Assembly (NCBI GenBank): GCA_012744445.1
Contig: JAAYBZ010000092.1
Span: forward strand, 1 to 40,532
Direction: 5' to 3'
Origin: Myxococcales bacterium
GTDB lineage: Bacteria; Myxococcota_A; Polyangia; Polyangiales; Houyiibacteriaceae
Length of the DNA: 40,532 nucleotides
Both the position numbers and the translations under genes were made by a program. Below the pieces are notes generated by a model. That model saw only the letters and a program-made list of their open reading frames with translations, was not told where the DNA came from and did no database searches. Numbering within the stretch: position 1 is the first letter of the stretch; each line of letters starts with the position of its first letter. Below are positions 25,574 through 33,910 of the stretch, piece by piece.

Positions 25574-27406
25574 ATGGAGGACCGAGGGGAAACCGGGGAG
25601 CTCGAAGCGCTCCTCGACGCGCGAGCCGAGGCGGGGGTGGCCCTCCGGCGCACACTCGATCGGCAGATCGAGGAGCGCCTCGAGGCGATGGATCCGGGGA
25701 GCGTACCCGCGGGGCTCGCCGAGCGGCTCCGCGCGCTCTCGCTCGTCCGAGGCCCCGTGGAGCGCGAGCTCCCCGCCAACGCCATCTTCGTGCCCTTCAC
25801 CGAGGCCTCGGGCGGGGGCCTCGTCGCGGCGATCCAGGTCCACGAGGAGGTCTTCACGGAGAGCGCCCTTGCGGCCAAGATGACGCCCGACTGTCAGCGC
25901 AGCGTGGAGCGCGCGATCCGCGCCGCGGCCGAGCGCGCCGATCGAAGGGTGTCGGGGGAGGCGGCCGTCGACTTCGTCACCGAGCTCCGAGGCGCGCGCG
26001 TAGGCGCGGTGAGCGGGCGCTCGCTTTCACTCGCGGTCTTCCTCTCCGCCTACGCGCTCTACACCGGGCGAAAGGTGAACCCGGGCACGGTGGCGAGCGC
26101 CGACGTCGTCGACGGGAGCCTGCGCGGGGTGGGGCACCTCGACGAGAAGATCGCCTCGATGAAGGGGCGCGCGGATCTCTCGACGTTCCTCGTCGCTGTC
26201 GAGGACGAGGAGCTCGCCCGCTCCATCGCGCGTCGGTACGAGCTCTCGATGCAGGTCGTCGGCGTGCGCACGCTCCATGAAGCGATCGACGCCGCGATCG
26301 GCGGATCGATCCTCGGGACGGAGGCGTTCGAGGACGTCGTCGTGCGCGCACGCGAGAGGTATCGGGAGGGCTGGGGGCCGCGAGGGTGGGCCATCGTCGA
26401 GCAGGCGGTCACGCCCCTCCTCGCGGCGGTGCCGGACGAGCGCCCGGAGCTCCGCGTGGAGCTGCTCACCATGCTCGCCGCCGCGCGGCGGAACGCGGGG
26501 GACAGCGCCGGCGCGCTCGATCTCCTCGATCTCGCCGCGGTCCACGTCGACGCCCAGGGCGATTGGATCGAGCGGCGCGTGCTCGCCTTCTACCACCGGC
26601 AGCGCGCGCTCTCCTTGCTCGACCAAGGGCTCGTCGAGGCGGCGCTCCGCGAGGTCGAGGCGTCCGAGGAGGCGGCGCGCGCGGGGGGACTGCCCGGAGA
26701 CTACGCCGTGGCGCTCGGGTCGAAGTGCCTCGTCCACCTCGCGACGAACCAGGCCGAGGCGGCCCTCGAGGCCATCGACGAGGCGCACGCGCGCATCGCC
26801 GAGCGCGATCCCAAGCACGCGCAGCGGACGCAGACGTACCGCGTGCTCGCGCTGACGCGCCTCGGCCGCGTCGACGAGGCCGAGCGGATCGTGGCGGCCA
26901 TGGCCGAGCGTCGCGGGGACGGCTACGCACGGCTCACCGAGGCGTGGGCGCGGGCTTATTTCGCCGGGGCGCTGCTCGAGTGGGGCGAACACGCGCGGGC
27001 GCTCGCGGTGCTCCGCGACGAGGTGATGGCCGAGAGCCTTCGCGGTCAGTCCGATCTCGCGCCGCTCACCCGGCTCTACCTCGGCGAGGCGCTCGTCTCG
27101 ATGGGCGAGGTCCGGCTCGCGAGCTCGGTCTTCGAGCGCGTGCCGGCGGAGACGGGCGCGCGGACGCCCTTTCAGGATCGACGCGTGGCCCTCACGCAGA
27201 TCCGCCGTGCCCAGCTCGCGGCGCGGCGCGCCCACGGGGCAGAGCTCTTCGAAGCGATCCTCCCGTGGCTCGAGGGCCTCTTCGGCGATGCGCTCACGGC
27301 GCTCCGCGACGAGGTCCTCGAAGGGCGCGTGGGCGAAGCGACGAGGGCCGTCGCCGCGCGATGCGCGAGGCCGTGGGAGCCGATGGTCATCGGAGGAGGT
27401 TCGTGA
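25574..27406 (+). CDS. Stand-alone Lon-like (S16) Ser/Lys peptidase domain fused to TPR-like repeats
   Basis: A 610-residue protein with no signal peptide. Residues about 70-240 align by eye with the Lon proteolytic domain: SGRSLSLAVFLSAYALYTGR (147-166) corresponds to the Lon DGPSAG helix, giving Ser150 (or Ser152) as candidate nucleophile, and VDGSLRGVGHLDEKI (179-193) corresponds to TGEITLRGRVLPIGGLKEK, giving Lys192. The AAA+ ATPase and Lon N-domain are absent. Residues about 260-590 are helical repeats of TPR type (AALREVEASEEAARAGG, AALEAIDEAHARIAERD, DEAERIVAAMAERRGD). Family knowledge suggests an ATP-independent peptidase directed by protein-protein contacts; the activity is inferred. 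The ATG start lacks a strong Shine-Dalgarno. The next gene starts inside its stop codon. Confidence 0.68.
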   Translation: MEDRGETGELEALLDARAEAGVALRRTLDRQIEERLEAMDPGSVPAGLAERLRALSLVRGPVERELPANAIFVPFTEASGGGLVAAIQVHEEVFTESALAAKMTPDCQRSVERAIRAAAERADRRVSGEAAVDFVTELRGARVGAVSGRSLSLAVFLSAYALYTGRKVNPGTVASADVVDGSLRGVGHLDEKIASMKGRADLSTFLVAVEDEELARSIARRYELSMQVVGVRTLHEAIDAAIGGSILGTEAFEDVVVRARERYREGWGPRGWAIVEQAVTPLLAAVPDERPELRVELLTMLAAARRNAGDSAGALDLLDLAAVHVDAQGDWIERRVLAFYHRQRALSLLDQGLVEAALREVEASEEAARAGGLPGDYAVALGSKCLVHLATNQAEAALEAIDEAHARIAERDPKHAQRTQTYRVLALTRLGRVDEAERIVAAMAERRGDGYARLTEAWARAYFAGALLEWGEHARALAVLRDEVMAESLRGQSDLAPLTRLYLGEALVSMGEVRLASSVFERVPAETGARTPFQDRRVALTQIRRAQLAARRAHGAELFEAILPWLEGLFGDALTALRDEVLEGRVGEATRAVAARCARPWEPMVIGGGS

Positions 27407-28122
27407 TGGATCGGGAGCCGCTCGGCGAGGAGCTCCTCGCGGCGCTCGTCGCGCTCCGCGACGGAACCGGCGACGCGAAAGCCGCGTGGGAGATCGTCTA
27501 CCGGAAGCTGCGCTCGATGTGGGTGCGCAAGGTGGGCTTCGTCGGCGTGGTCGACGAGGACACCGTCGTCGAGGCGTGCCTCAAGGCCGTCCGCTCGGAG
27601 TTCCGCGGGGAGTCGCCGGGCGAGGCCGTGCGGTGGCTCTCCTCCGTCGCGCGCACCGTGAGCCTCGACGTGCGCCGCCGCGAGAAGCGCCGCCGCGAGG
27701 GCGCCCTCCGCCTCGTCCCGGCGGAGCCCGAGCCGCACGAGCACACGCCGGTCGTGGGGTTCGACGAGGACGACGTCCGAGCCTTCTTGGTCGAGCTCCG
27801 CGACGTCCAGATCGGCGCGTTCTCGAAGGCGCGCTACCCCAAGCGCAGCCCGCGCGAGTCGATCGAGCTCGCGTACCTCGCCGCCGTCGAGCGCGAGGAC
27901 TACCTCGCCGAGCTCGAGGCGTGCGCGGACGAGAAGGAACGCCAGCGTCTCCAGAAGCAGATGGGCCGGGGCCGGGACGAGCTCTGGCTCCCCTTCCTCG
28001 AGGAGCTCGCGGGCGATGCTTCGCTCGAGGAGTGGCAGCTCGGTGTGGTGAGGGAGCTCACCGACGCGCTCGTCGGGACGCGCCGAAGGGACCACGGTCG
28101 AGCTCGTGGAGGCGCGGCATGA
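27406..28122 (+). CDS. Divergent sigma-70-like (ECF-type) factor
   Basis: A 238-residue protein. Residues about 20-95 resemble sigma region 2: AAWEIVYRKLRSMWVRKVG, then VDEDTVVEACLKAVRSEFRG, GEAVRWLSSVARTVSLDVRRREKRRRE, which fit the ECF pattern of a core-binding helix pair and a -10-reading RRR segment. The C-terminal part (about 125-225) is less conserved. KQMGRGRDELWLPFLEEL could correspond to the end of a region 4 helix-turn-helix (the RGR-x-L pattern), but the turn itself is not obvious. ATG overlaps the stop of the peptidase gene and is preceded by GGAGGAGG, so it is translated with it. Possibly its activity or stability depends on the neighbouring Lon-like protein; this is inference. 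Confidence 0.6.
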   Translation: MDREPLGEELLAALVALRDGTGDAKAAWEIVYRKLRSMWVRKVGFVGVVDEDTVVEACLKAVRSEFRGESPGEAVRWLSSVARTVSLDVRRREKRRREGALRLVPAEPEPHEHTPVVGFDEDDVRAFLVELRDVQIGAFSKARYPKRSPRESIELAYLAAVEREDYLAELEACADEKERQRLQKQMGRGRDELWLPFLEELAGDASLEEWQLGVVRELTDALVGTRRRDHGRARGGAA

Positions 28123-28181
28123 GACTGGTCGTCAGTTCAGCATCGCGGGGGGCGTCTTGCGAGGAGAAGGTGTCGCCATGA
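28119..28181 (+). CDS. Possible 20-codon leader/coupling ORF
   Basis: An ATG at 28119 overlaps the sigma-like gene's stop, and this frame runs 20 codons (MRLVVSSASRGASCEEKVSP) to a TGA at 28179-28181 that overlaps the ATG of the next gene. GGAGG lies about 6 bases upstream. ATGA overlaps at both ends suggest translational coupling across the 55-base gap. It may be a chance ORF in GC-rich DNA; no homology is claimed. Confidence 0.25.
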   Translation: MRLVVSSASRGASCEEKVSP

Positions 28182-28936
28182 GCCAAACCCACACCGTTTT
28201 CCGGGAATTGCTCCGCGCCGCGCGCGCGTGCGAGCCGGCCATCGAGCCGACGCCCACGCTCCACGCGCTCGCCTACGTCCTGGTCCTCGAGGCCGTCGAC
28301 GAGCGCGAGGCCCTCGAGCCCGAGCTCGTCCGCGAGCTCGTCTCGCTCGGCGAGGACGCCCTCGCGCGCGCCGCGCTCGTCGAGCCTGCCTCGGAGGACG
28401 ACGAAGACTTCCTCGCCGAGGCCGTGCCGCTCGCGCGCGCCGGTCTCGCGCTCCTCTCCGGGAAGGTGCCCGACTACGCGCGCCTCCCGCGCGAGCGCGT
28501 CGAGCCGAGCCCGGTTCGCCTCCTCCACGCCCTGCGCGGCGAGCTCCCCGGCGTCGAGGCGGGGCGGCTCGCGGCGCGCTTCCTCGCGCGCGGAGACGGG
28601 CTCCTCGCCGACACACATCGGCTTCGGGCGCGCCTCCGCGAGCCCGAAGGTCCGGTCCTGCGCCTCGCCGCGGCGCCGGCGGCCGAGCTCCGCGATCCTC
28701 GCGAAGGCGCGCGCGTCTTCCTCGACGAGGCGCGCGGGGTGGAGATCGTCTACTTCGACGACGACGCCACGGTGGGCGTCTACACCGACGACGACGTCGT
28801 CACGCTCGTCGGCGACGACTTCGAGCCGCTCGTCCACGAGCGCGGCTACCTCCTCGCGCGCGTCACCGGATTCGGCGCCGTGACCGGGGAGGTGGAGGTC
28901 CGCGGCGAGAGGCTCCCGTTCTCGTTCTCGCGCTGA
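28178..28936 (+). CDS. Unrecognised acidic cytoplasmic protein
   Basis: A 252-residue acidic protein with no signal peptide or membrane segment. The first two thirds are helical and Leu/Ala/Glu-rich (TVFRELLRAARACEP, LVRELVSLGEDALARAALVEP). The last third looks beta-rich (GVEIVYFDDDATVGVYTDDDVVTLVGDDFEPLVHERGYLLARV) and has regular alternating acidic and hydrophobic residues. ATG at 28178 is preferred because GAGGAGAAGG lies at the right distance; an in-frame GTG at 28106 would overlap the sigma-like gene. No family was recognised. Its place directly after a sigma-like gene makes an anti-sigma or adaptor role worth testing, but nothing in the sequence proves it. Confidence 0.6.
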   Translation: MSQTHTVFRELLRAARACEPAIEPTPTLHALAYVLVLEAVDEREALEPELVRELVSLGEDALARAALVEPASEDDEDFLAEAVPLARAGLALLSGKVPDYARLPRERVEPSPVRLLHALRGELPGVEAGRLAARFLARGDGLLADTHRLRARLREPEGPVLRLAAAPAAELRDPREGARVFLDEARGVEIVYFDDDATVGVYTDDDVVTLVGDDFEPLVHERGYLLARVTGFGAVTGEVEVRGERLPFSFSR

Positions 28937-29009
28937 GCCTCCCTCGGCGGTCACTGGCCCCGCCCCCTCGCGGCCCTAGACGATCGGGACACACGAGGCC
29001 GGGGGGAAG

Positions 29010-30863
29010 ATGGCGCGAATCATGCTCGTCGAGGACGAGCCGATCACGGCGATGGATCTCGAGCAGATGCTCGTCGCCATCGGACACGAAGTGACGGGTT
29101 GGGTCGACGAGGGAGAGGACGCCGTCGAGAAGGCGCGCGAGCTCAAGCCCGACCTCGTGCTCATGGACATCCGCCTCAAGGGCGAGATGACGGGCGTACA
29201 GGCGGCGGAGCGGATCCGAGAGGCCGCACGCGACCGCGGGGAGACGACGCCCGTGATCTTCCTCACGGCCTTCGCCGACAAGGAGACCGTGGACAGCGCG
29301 TGCCGCACGAGCCCCTACGGCTACCTCGTCAAACCCTTCACCGAGCGGAGCGTGGCCGCGGTCGTGCAGGTGGCGCTCGCGCGCGCCGAGGAGGAGCGCG
29401 AGGTGCGCGAGCGCGAGTCGTTCTTGCGATCGGCGCTGCGGAGCCTCGGCGAGGCGCTCGTCGCCGTCGACGCGCGGGGTCGCGTGCGCTTCGCCAACGC
29501 GCTCGCGCTCGGCGTGCTCGGAGGCGAGGAGGCGATCGTCGGTCGCGCCGCCGACGAGGTCGCGCGCTTCTTCGAGCTCGAGAGCGAGCGCCCGGTCGAT
29601 CCCATCGGTCCCGCGCTCCGCGAGGGCCAGGTCTTCTCCGGCCGCGCCCGGCTCGCGCCGCTCGAGGGGAGGGCGCGTGAGGTGGAGATCAGCGCGGCGC
29701 CGATGCTCGGCCACGACGGCTCGATCACCGGCGGGGTGCTCGCCTTCCGCGAGATCCCAGGCGAGCACATGGTCGAACATGCCGGTCTCCCGCCGAGCGA
29801 GCGGTTCTCCGACCGGATCCAGCACGAGATCAACAGCCCGCTCACCTACAACCTCGGCGCGCTCTCCATCGCCATCCGCGAGATCGACACGCTCCGCGCG
29901 ATGCGCGCCATCGACGTCGCCCTCCTCGAGGAGCAGGCGAAGTCCGACGAGGACGGGAGGCTCGCCAAGATCGAATCGCTCATCCGCGCGGCGCACGAGG
30001 GCGCGACGCGCATCGCCGTCGTGATGGACGAGATGCGGAACGCGGCCTTCCTCGATCTCGAGCAGGTCCCGATGAAGCCTGTCGAGATCCTCGAGCTCGT
30101 CGTCGGCGCGTGCGCCGACGAGCTCGAGCGCGTCGTGCTCACGAGGGAGATCGGGCCGAGCCCCGTCGTCCGCGGCAACAAATGGCAGCTCGCGCGCGCG
30201 CTCGCCGACGAGCTCCGCCGCTCCATCGGAGGGGGCGTCGAGGCCACGCTCAGGCTCGTCTCCGGCACGGCATCCGACGGGCGCGCCGAGCTCAAGCTCG
30301 TCCTCTCCCCGCGGCACGGCGCGGCGCTCCCGCCCGCCTCCGCGGGCGAGATCGGCCGGCGCGTGCTCGAGGCGCACCACGGTGAGCTCGTCGTACGCGA
30401 CGTGGAGGGGGCGCGCGTGATCTCGCTGCGGATCCCGCCCATCGCCGCGAGCCCGCGCGACGTACCCACGGACGAGGTCCGCGGCGACGTCCTCGTCATC
30501 GACGACGAGCCCATGGTCGGCCGCGTGCTCGAGATGATGCTGAGCCCGCACCACGACGTGACGGTGGTGCACTCCGCCGCGAGCGCGCTCGAGCTCATCG
30601 AGCAGGGCAACGAGTTCGACGTGATCCTCTCCGACGTCTCCATGCCGGAGATGAACGGCCGCGAGCTCCACGAGCGCCTTTCGCACACGCACCCAGAGAT
30701 GGCGGGGCGGATGATCTTCGTGAGCGGCGGCGGGGTGGACGCGGACACCACCGCGTTCCTCGCCTCCATGATCGAGCGCCGCCTCGACAAGCCGTTCCGC
30801 GCGGATCGCTTGGTGCCGCTCCTCGCCGAGCTCGTCCTCCGCGCGCGCTCCGGACCGGGATGA
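29010..30863 (+). CDS. Receiver-PAS-degenerate kinase-receiver signalling protein
   Basis: A 617-residue soluble protein. An N-terminal receiver domain (1-115) has the acidic pocket EDE (8-10), phospho-acceptor Asp53, Thr86 and Lys108. A PAS domain (about 140-250) follows, with RFANALALGVLGGEE-type sequence. Next is a kinase-like region with HEINSPLTYN (His272) resembling a HisKA H-box. The following ATPase domain is degenerate: at 390-490 I find no N-box asparagine nor a DxGxG loop. A C-terminal second receiver (about 492-617) has Asp542 and Lys near 594 (DKPF). It probably relays or receives phosphate rather than hydrolysing ATP. The kinase gene starts immediately after its stop codon. Confidence 0.82.
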   Translation: MARIMLVEDEPITAMDLEQMLVAIGHEVTGWVDEGEDAVEKARELKPDLVLMDIRLKGEMTGVQAAERIREAARDRGETTPVIFLTAFADKETVDSACRTSPYGYLVKPFTERSVAAVVQVALARAEEEREVRERESFLRSALRSLGEALVAVDARGRVRFANALALGVLGGEEAIVGRAADEVARFFELESERPVDPIGPALREGQVFSGRARLAPLEGRAREVEISAAPMLGHDGSITGGVLAFREIPGEHMVEHAGLPPSERFSDRIQHEINSPLTYNLGALSIAIREIDTLRAMRAIDVALLEEQAKSDEDGRLAKIESLIRAAHEGATRIAVVMDEMRNAAFLDLEQVPMKPVEILELVVGACADELERVVLTREIGPSPVVRGNKWQLARALADELRRSIGGGVEATLRLVSGTASDGRAELKLVLSPRHGAALPPASAGEIGRRVLEAHHGELVVRDVEGARVISLRIPPIAASPRDVPTDEVRGDVLVIDDEPMVGRVLEMMLSPHHDVTVVHSAASALELIEQGNEFDVILSDVSMPEMNGRELHERLSHTHPEMAGRMIFVSGGGVDADTTAFLASMIERRLDKPFRADRLVPLLAELVLRARSGPG

Positions 30864-33662
30864 ATGGCGACGTCTCCGAATCGTGAGCGCCTCTTCCGCG
30901 TCGGCGAGTGGCTCGCGACGATCGGGGCGCTCGTCGGCTTCTCGGCGCTCATGGGGCAGCTCGTCGGGGTGCGCGAGCTCGCGAGCTACATCGAGGGCCG
31001 CCCCGTGCTCCAGCCCATCGCCTCGACGCAGCTCGTCGTGCTCGGGGTCGCCGTCCTGGCCGCGGCGCGCGCCAAGGAGAGCCTGGGGGCTCGCGTGCTC
31101 TCCCTCGCCCTTGGCTTCTTCTCCGTCTCGTTCGCGGTGGTCGTGGCGTCCGAGTACATCCTGCAGACGGATTTCGGCGTCGACCAACTCGTCGGCCCCA
31201 CGATCGACGACGGAGGCCCTTTTCCGGGGCGGCCGTCGCCCGTCTCCACGATCGCGCACCTCATGCTCTCGGCGGCCGTGATCGTCTTCGACGTGCGCGT
31301 GGGCGCGCGCGGGCGGCCTCGGGAGTGGCTCCTCATCGCGGTGCTCTTCGCCGCGTTCGTCGCGCTCGTCGGTCACCTCTTCGGCGCGTCGGCGCTCTAC
31401 GACGTCGATCCCTACCCGATGCGCGGCGTCGCCATCCCCGCCATCATCTCGCTCTTCTGCATCGGGATCGGTGGGCTCCTCGTGCGGAGCGAAGAAGGGG
31501 CGATGCGCACGATCACCTCCGACGGGCCCGGCGGACTCCTCGCCCGCCGCCTCGGCATGGCCACCATCGTGGCCGTGCCCATCGCGGCCGGCGTGCTCTT
31601 CGCGGGGGTGAACTACCTCGGCGTGCGCGACCTCTCGCTCATCGCGGCGCTCGGCACCGTCACGGCCGTCGGTGTGGGGCTCGTGCTCGTCGGCGCGACC
31701 GCCGGTCCCCTCGAGCGCGCCCATGTCGCCGAGATGCGCGCGCGTCGGCGAGTCCTCGACATGGTGGCCTACGCGCCCGTCGGCGTCTTCGTCGCGGATC
31801 TCGGGGGAACCCTCCTCGAGGTGAACGAGGCCGGCGCGCGCATGATCGGCTGTTCGCCGCAAGAGCTGATCGGACGTCCCATCCAGGGCTTCGTGCCGGA
31901 GGAAGAAGCCGACGCGATGCGGGCCGCGCGCTCGCGACAGCTCGCGGGGGAGGTGGAGGTGCACGTCTGGCACGCCCGACGAAAGGACGGAACCTTCGTC
32001 CCCCTCGAATTCACCGAGAAGATCCTCCCCGACAGGCGTTGGCAGGGCTTCGCGGTGGACATCACGCACCGCCTCATGTTGAGCGAGCGCGTCGAGCGCG
32101 CGCTCGCCGTGCAGGAGTTCCTCGCGAACGCGGGCGTCGAGCTCGCCTCCCAGCTCGACCTCGGCGAGACCCTCGAGGCGATCTGCCAGCTCGCCACGGA
32201 GGGGATCGGCGACGTCTGCGCGGTCGACGTGATCGAGGGAGACACCATCCGGCGCGTCGCGTTCGCGCACCGCATGGCCATGAGCGAGGAGGAGAAGGCC
32301 GACGTCGCCGAGAGCGTCGTGCCGATGGGCTCCGACCATCCCATTGCAGCCGTGCTCGCCTCGCGCGGGGCGGTGGTCCTCCCCGAGTCGGGGGCCGAAC
32401 TCGCGCGCCGCATGGCGTCGACTCCCGGGCACCTCCGCGCGCTCGAGCGGATCGGGCTGCACTCCGGGATGGTCGTGCCGATGGTCGCGCGGCATCAGCT
32501 CCTCGCCGTGATGTGCATCGGGCGGTGCGGCTCGAGCCCGAGGTTCGACGAGGACGACGTGCGGCTCGCGGAGGGCTTCGCCTCCCGCGCGGCGCTCGCC
32601 TTCGACAACGTGCGGCTCTACCAGGAGTCGCGGCTCCAGGCCGCGATGATCACGAACCTCGCCGAGGGCATCGCGCTCACGCGCGTGAAGGATCAGACGA
32701 TCGTCTTCACCAATCCGCGCTTCGACGAGATGGCCCGGTGCCGACGGAACGAGCTCGTGGGCGCGCGCATCGTGGACGTGGTGGCGACCAACCACGGGAC
32801 GCCGGAGGAGCGCGTGGCCGAGATCGTGGCCGAGCTCGTCGCGCACGGGCGATGGCACGGCGAGCTCCTCCTCAGGCGCAAGGACGGGACGACGACGTGG
32901 CAGGCGGTCAGCGTCTCCACCTACGAGCACGAGACCTACGGGCTCGTCTGGATGTCGGCGCACACCGACATCGACGAGCGCAAGCGGCTCGAGCGAGCGG
33001 CCGAGCGCGTGCTCCGCGAGAAGGAGATCCTGCTCAAGGAGGTGCACCACCGCGTGAAGAACAACCTCCAGGTCATCTCGAGCCTCTTCTCGCTCCAGCG
33101 AGGGCGCGCCGAGAGCGAGGAGGTGAAGCTCCTGCTCGACGAGAGCCGCGTGCGCATCCAGTCGATCGCGCTCGTCCACGAGCAGCTCTACCGCTCGACG
33201 GATCTCGCGGCCGTGAACTTCGACGAGTACCTCCGTGGGCTCATCGCGGCCATCCGCACGAGCTTCGGCGCCGAGCGCGTGGTGATCGAGACGGAGTCGA
33301 ACGGGATCGAGCTCGACATCGAGCAAGCCGTGCCGGCGGCCCTCATCCTGGCCGAGCTCATCGCGAACGCGCTCAAGCACGCCTTCAAGGGCCGCGAGCG
33401 CGGCCACGTGCTCGTCTCGGCTCGCAAGGACGCCGAGGGGCGGTGCGTCGTTGCCGTGGCGGACGACGGGATCGGGATGTCGGAGGACTTCGACTGGCGG
33501 GCGCCTCGCTCGCTCGGCCTTCGCATCGTGCGCGATCTCTCCCGCCAGCTCCGCGGGACGGCCTCCGTCGAGACGGGTCCGGAGGGGACGACCTTCTTCG
33601 TAAGCTTCCCGCTGGAGCGCCCCTCGCGCGGCGCCGACGAGGGAACGCGCCTCGAGGCGTGA
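30864..33662 (+). CDS. Membrane sensor histidine kinase (HisKA_2 type) with PAS and GAF domains
   Basis: A 932-residue kinase. The N-terminal 280 residues hold about eight transmembrane helices (first LATIGALVGFSALMGQL), a MASE-like sensor. A PAS domain (about 295-405, VLDMVAYAPVGVFVADLGGTLLEVNEAGARMIG), a GAF domain (about 420-590) and a second PAS (about 595-705, NLAEGIALTRVKDQTIVFTN) follow. The transmitter begins at LLKEVHHRVKNNLQVISSLF with phosphorylatable His728/729, the HisKA_2 signature, followed by a complete ATPase domain: N-box ELIANALKHAF, G1 DDGIGM, and the glycine-rich SLGLRIVRDL. ATG is directly adjacent to the preceding TGA, so the receiver protein upstream is its likely partner. 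Confidence 0.9.
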   Translation: MATSPNRERLFRVGEWLATIGALVGFSALMGQLVGVRELASYIEGRPVLQPIASTQLVVLGVAVLAAARAKESLGARVLSLALGFFSVSFAVVVASEYILQTDFGVDQLVGPTIDDGGPFPGRPSPVSTIAHLMLSAAVIVFDVRVGARGRPREWLLIAVLFAAFVALVGHLFGASALYDVDPYPMRGVAIPAIISLFCIGIGGLLVRSEEGAMRTITSDGPGGLLARRLGMATIVAVPIAAGVLFAGVNYLGVRDLSLIAALGTVTAVGVGLVLVGATAGPLERAHVAEMRARRRVLDMVAYAPVGVFVADLGGTLLEVNEAGARMIGCSPQELIGRPIQGFVPEEEADAMRAARSRQLAGEVEVHVWHARRKDGTFVPLEFTEKILPDRRWQGFAVDITHRLMLSERVERALAVQEFLANAGVELASQLDLGETLEAICQLATEGIGDVCAVDVIEGDTIRRVAFAHRMAMSEEEKADVAESVVPMGSDHPIAAVLASRGAVVLPESGAELARRMASTPGHLRALERIGLHSGMVVPMVARHQLLAVMCIGRCGSSPRFDEDDVRLAEGFASRAALAFDNVRLYQESRLQAAMITNLAEGIALTRVKDQTIVFTNPRFDEMARCRRNELVGARIVDVVATNHGTPEERVAEIVAELVAHGRWHGELLLRRKDGTTTWQAVSVSTYEHETYGLVWMSAHTDIDERKRLERAAERVLREKEILLKEVHHRVKNNLQVISSLFSLQRGRAESEEVKLLLDESRVRIQSIALVHEQLYRSTDLAAVNFDEYLRGLIAAIRTSFGAERVVIETESNGIELDIEQAVPAALILAELIANALKHAFKGRERGHVLVSARKDAEGRCVVAVADDGIGMSEDFDWRAPRSLGLRIVRDLSRQLRGTASVETGPEGTTFFVSFPLERPSRGADEGTRLEA

Positions 33663-33693
33663 CGAGCGCCCCCTCGGCGATCCACACTCGGCC

Positions 33694-33903
33694 ATGCCCT
33701 ACGTGAAGATCCAGATCGCGAAGACCGGCGTGACGGCGGAGCAGAAGGCCGAGCTGATCCGCGGCGCGACCGACCTCCTCCACCGCGTGCTCGACAAGCC
33801 GCCCTCCAGCACCTACGTCGTCATCGAGGAGATCGACACCGACAATTGGGGCGTCGGCGGCGAAAGCCTCACGGTGCGGCGCGCCCGGACGTCCTCCACT
33901 TGA
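33694..33903 (+). CDS. 4-oxalocrotonate tautomerase family protein
   Basis: A 69-residue protein of the 4-OT family, slightly longer than the canonical 62. After Met removal Pro1 (MPYVKIQI) is the catalytic base. A basic helix-strand pattern follows (VTAEQKAELIRGATDLLHRVL) and then STYVVIEEIDTDNWGVGGESL, the usual strand-loop of YwhB-like members. The start is fixed by the need for Pro after Met. Reaction in vivo is unknown: such enzymes ketonise enols, for example from aromatic degradation. The gap to the next ATG is only 7 bases, so it is in one transcript with the lyase-type enzyme. Confidence 0.85.
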   Translation: MPYVKIQIAKTGVTAEQKAELIRGATDLLHRVLDKPPSSTYVVIEEIDTDNWGVGGESLTVRRARTSST

Positions 33904-33910
33904 GATCGGC

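Noticed and set aside
28863..33695. A 1610-codon minus-strand open frame opposite the two-component genes
   Set aside because: Low-complexity His/Asp/Arg/Glu-rich translation typical of antisense to GC-rich genes. The plus strand has full receiver, PAS, GAF and kinase domains.
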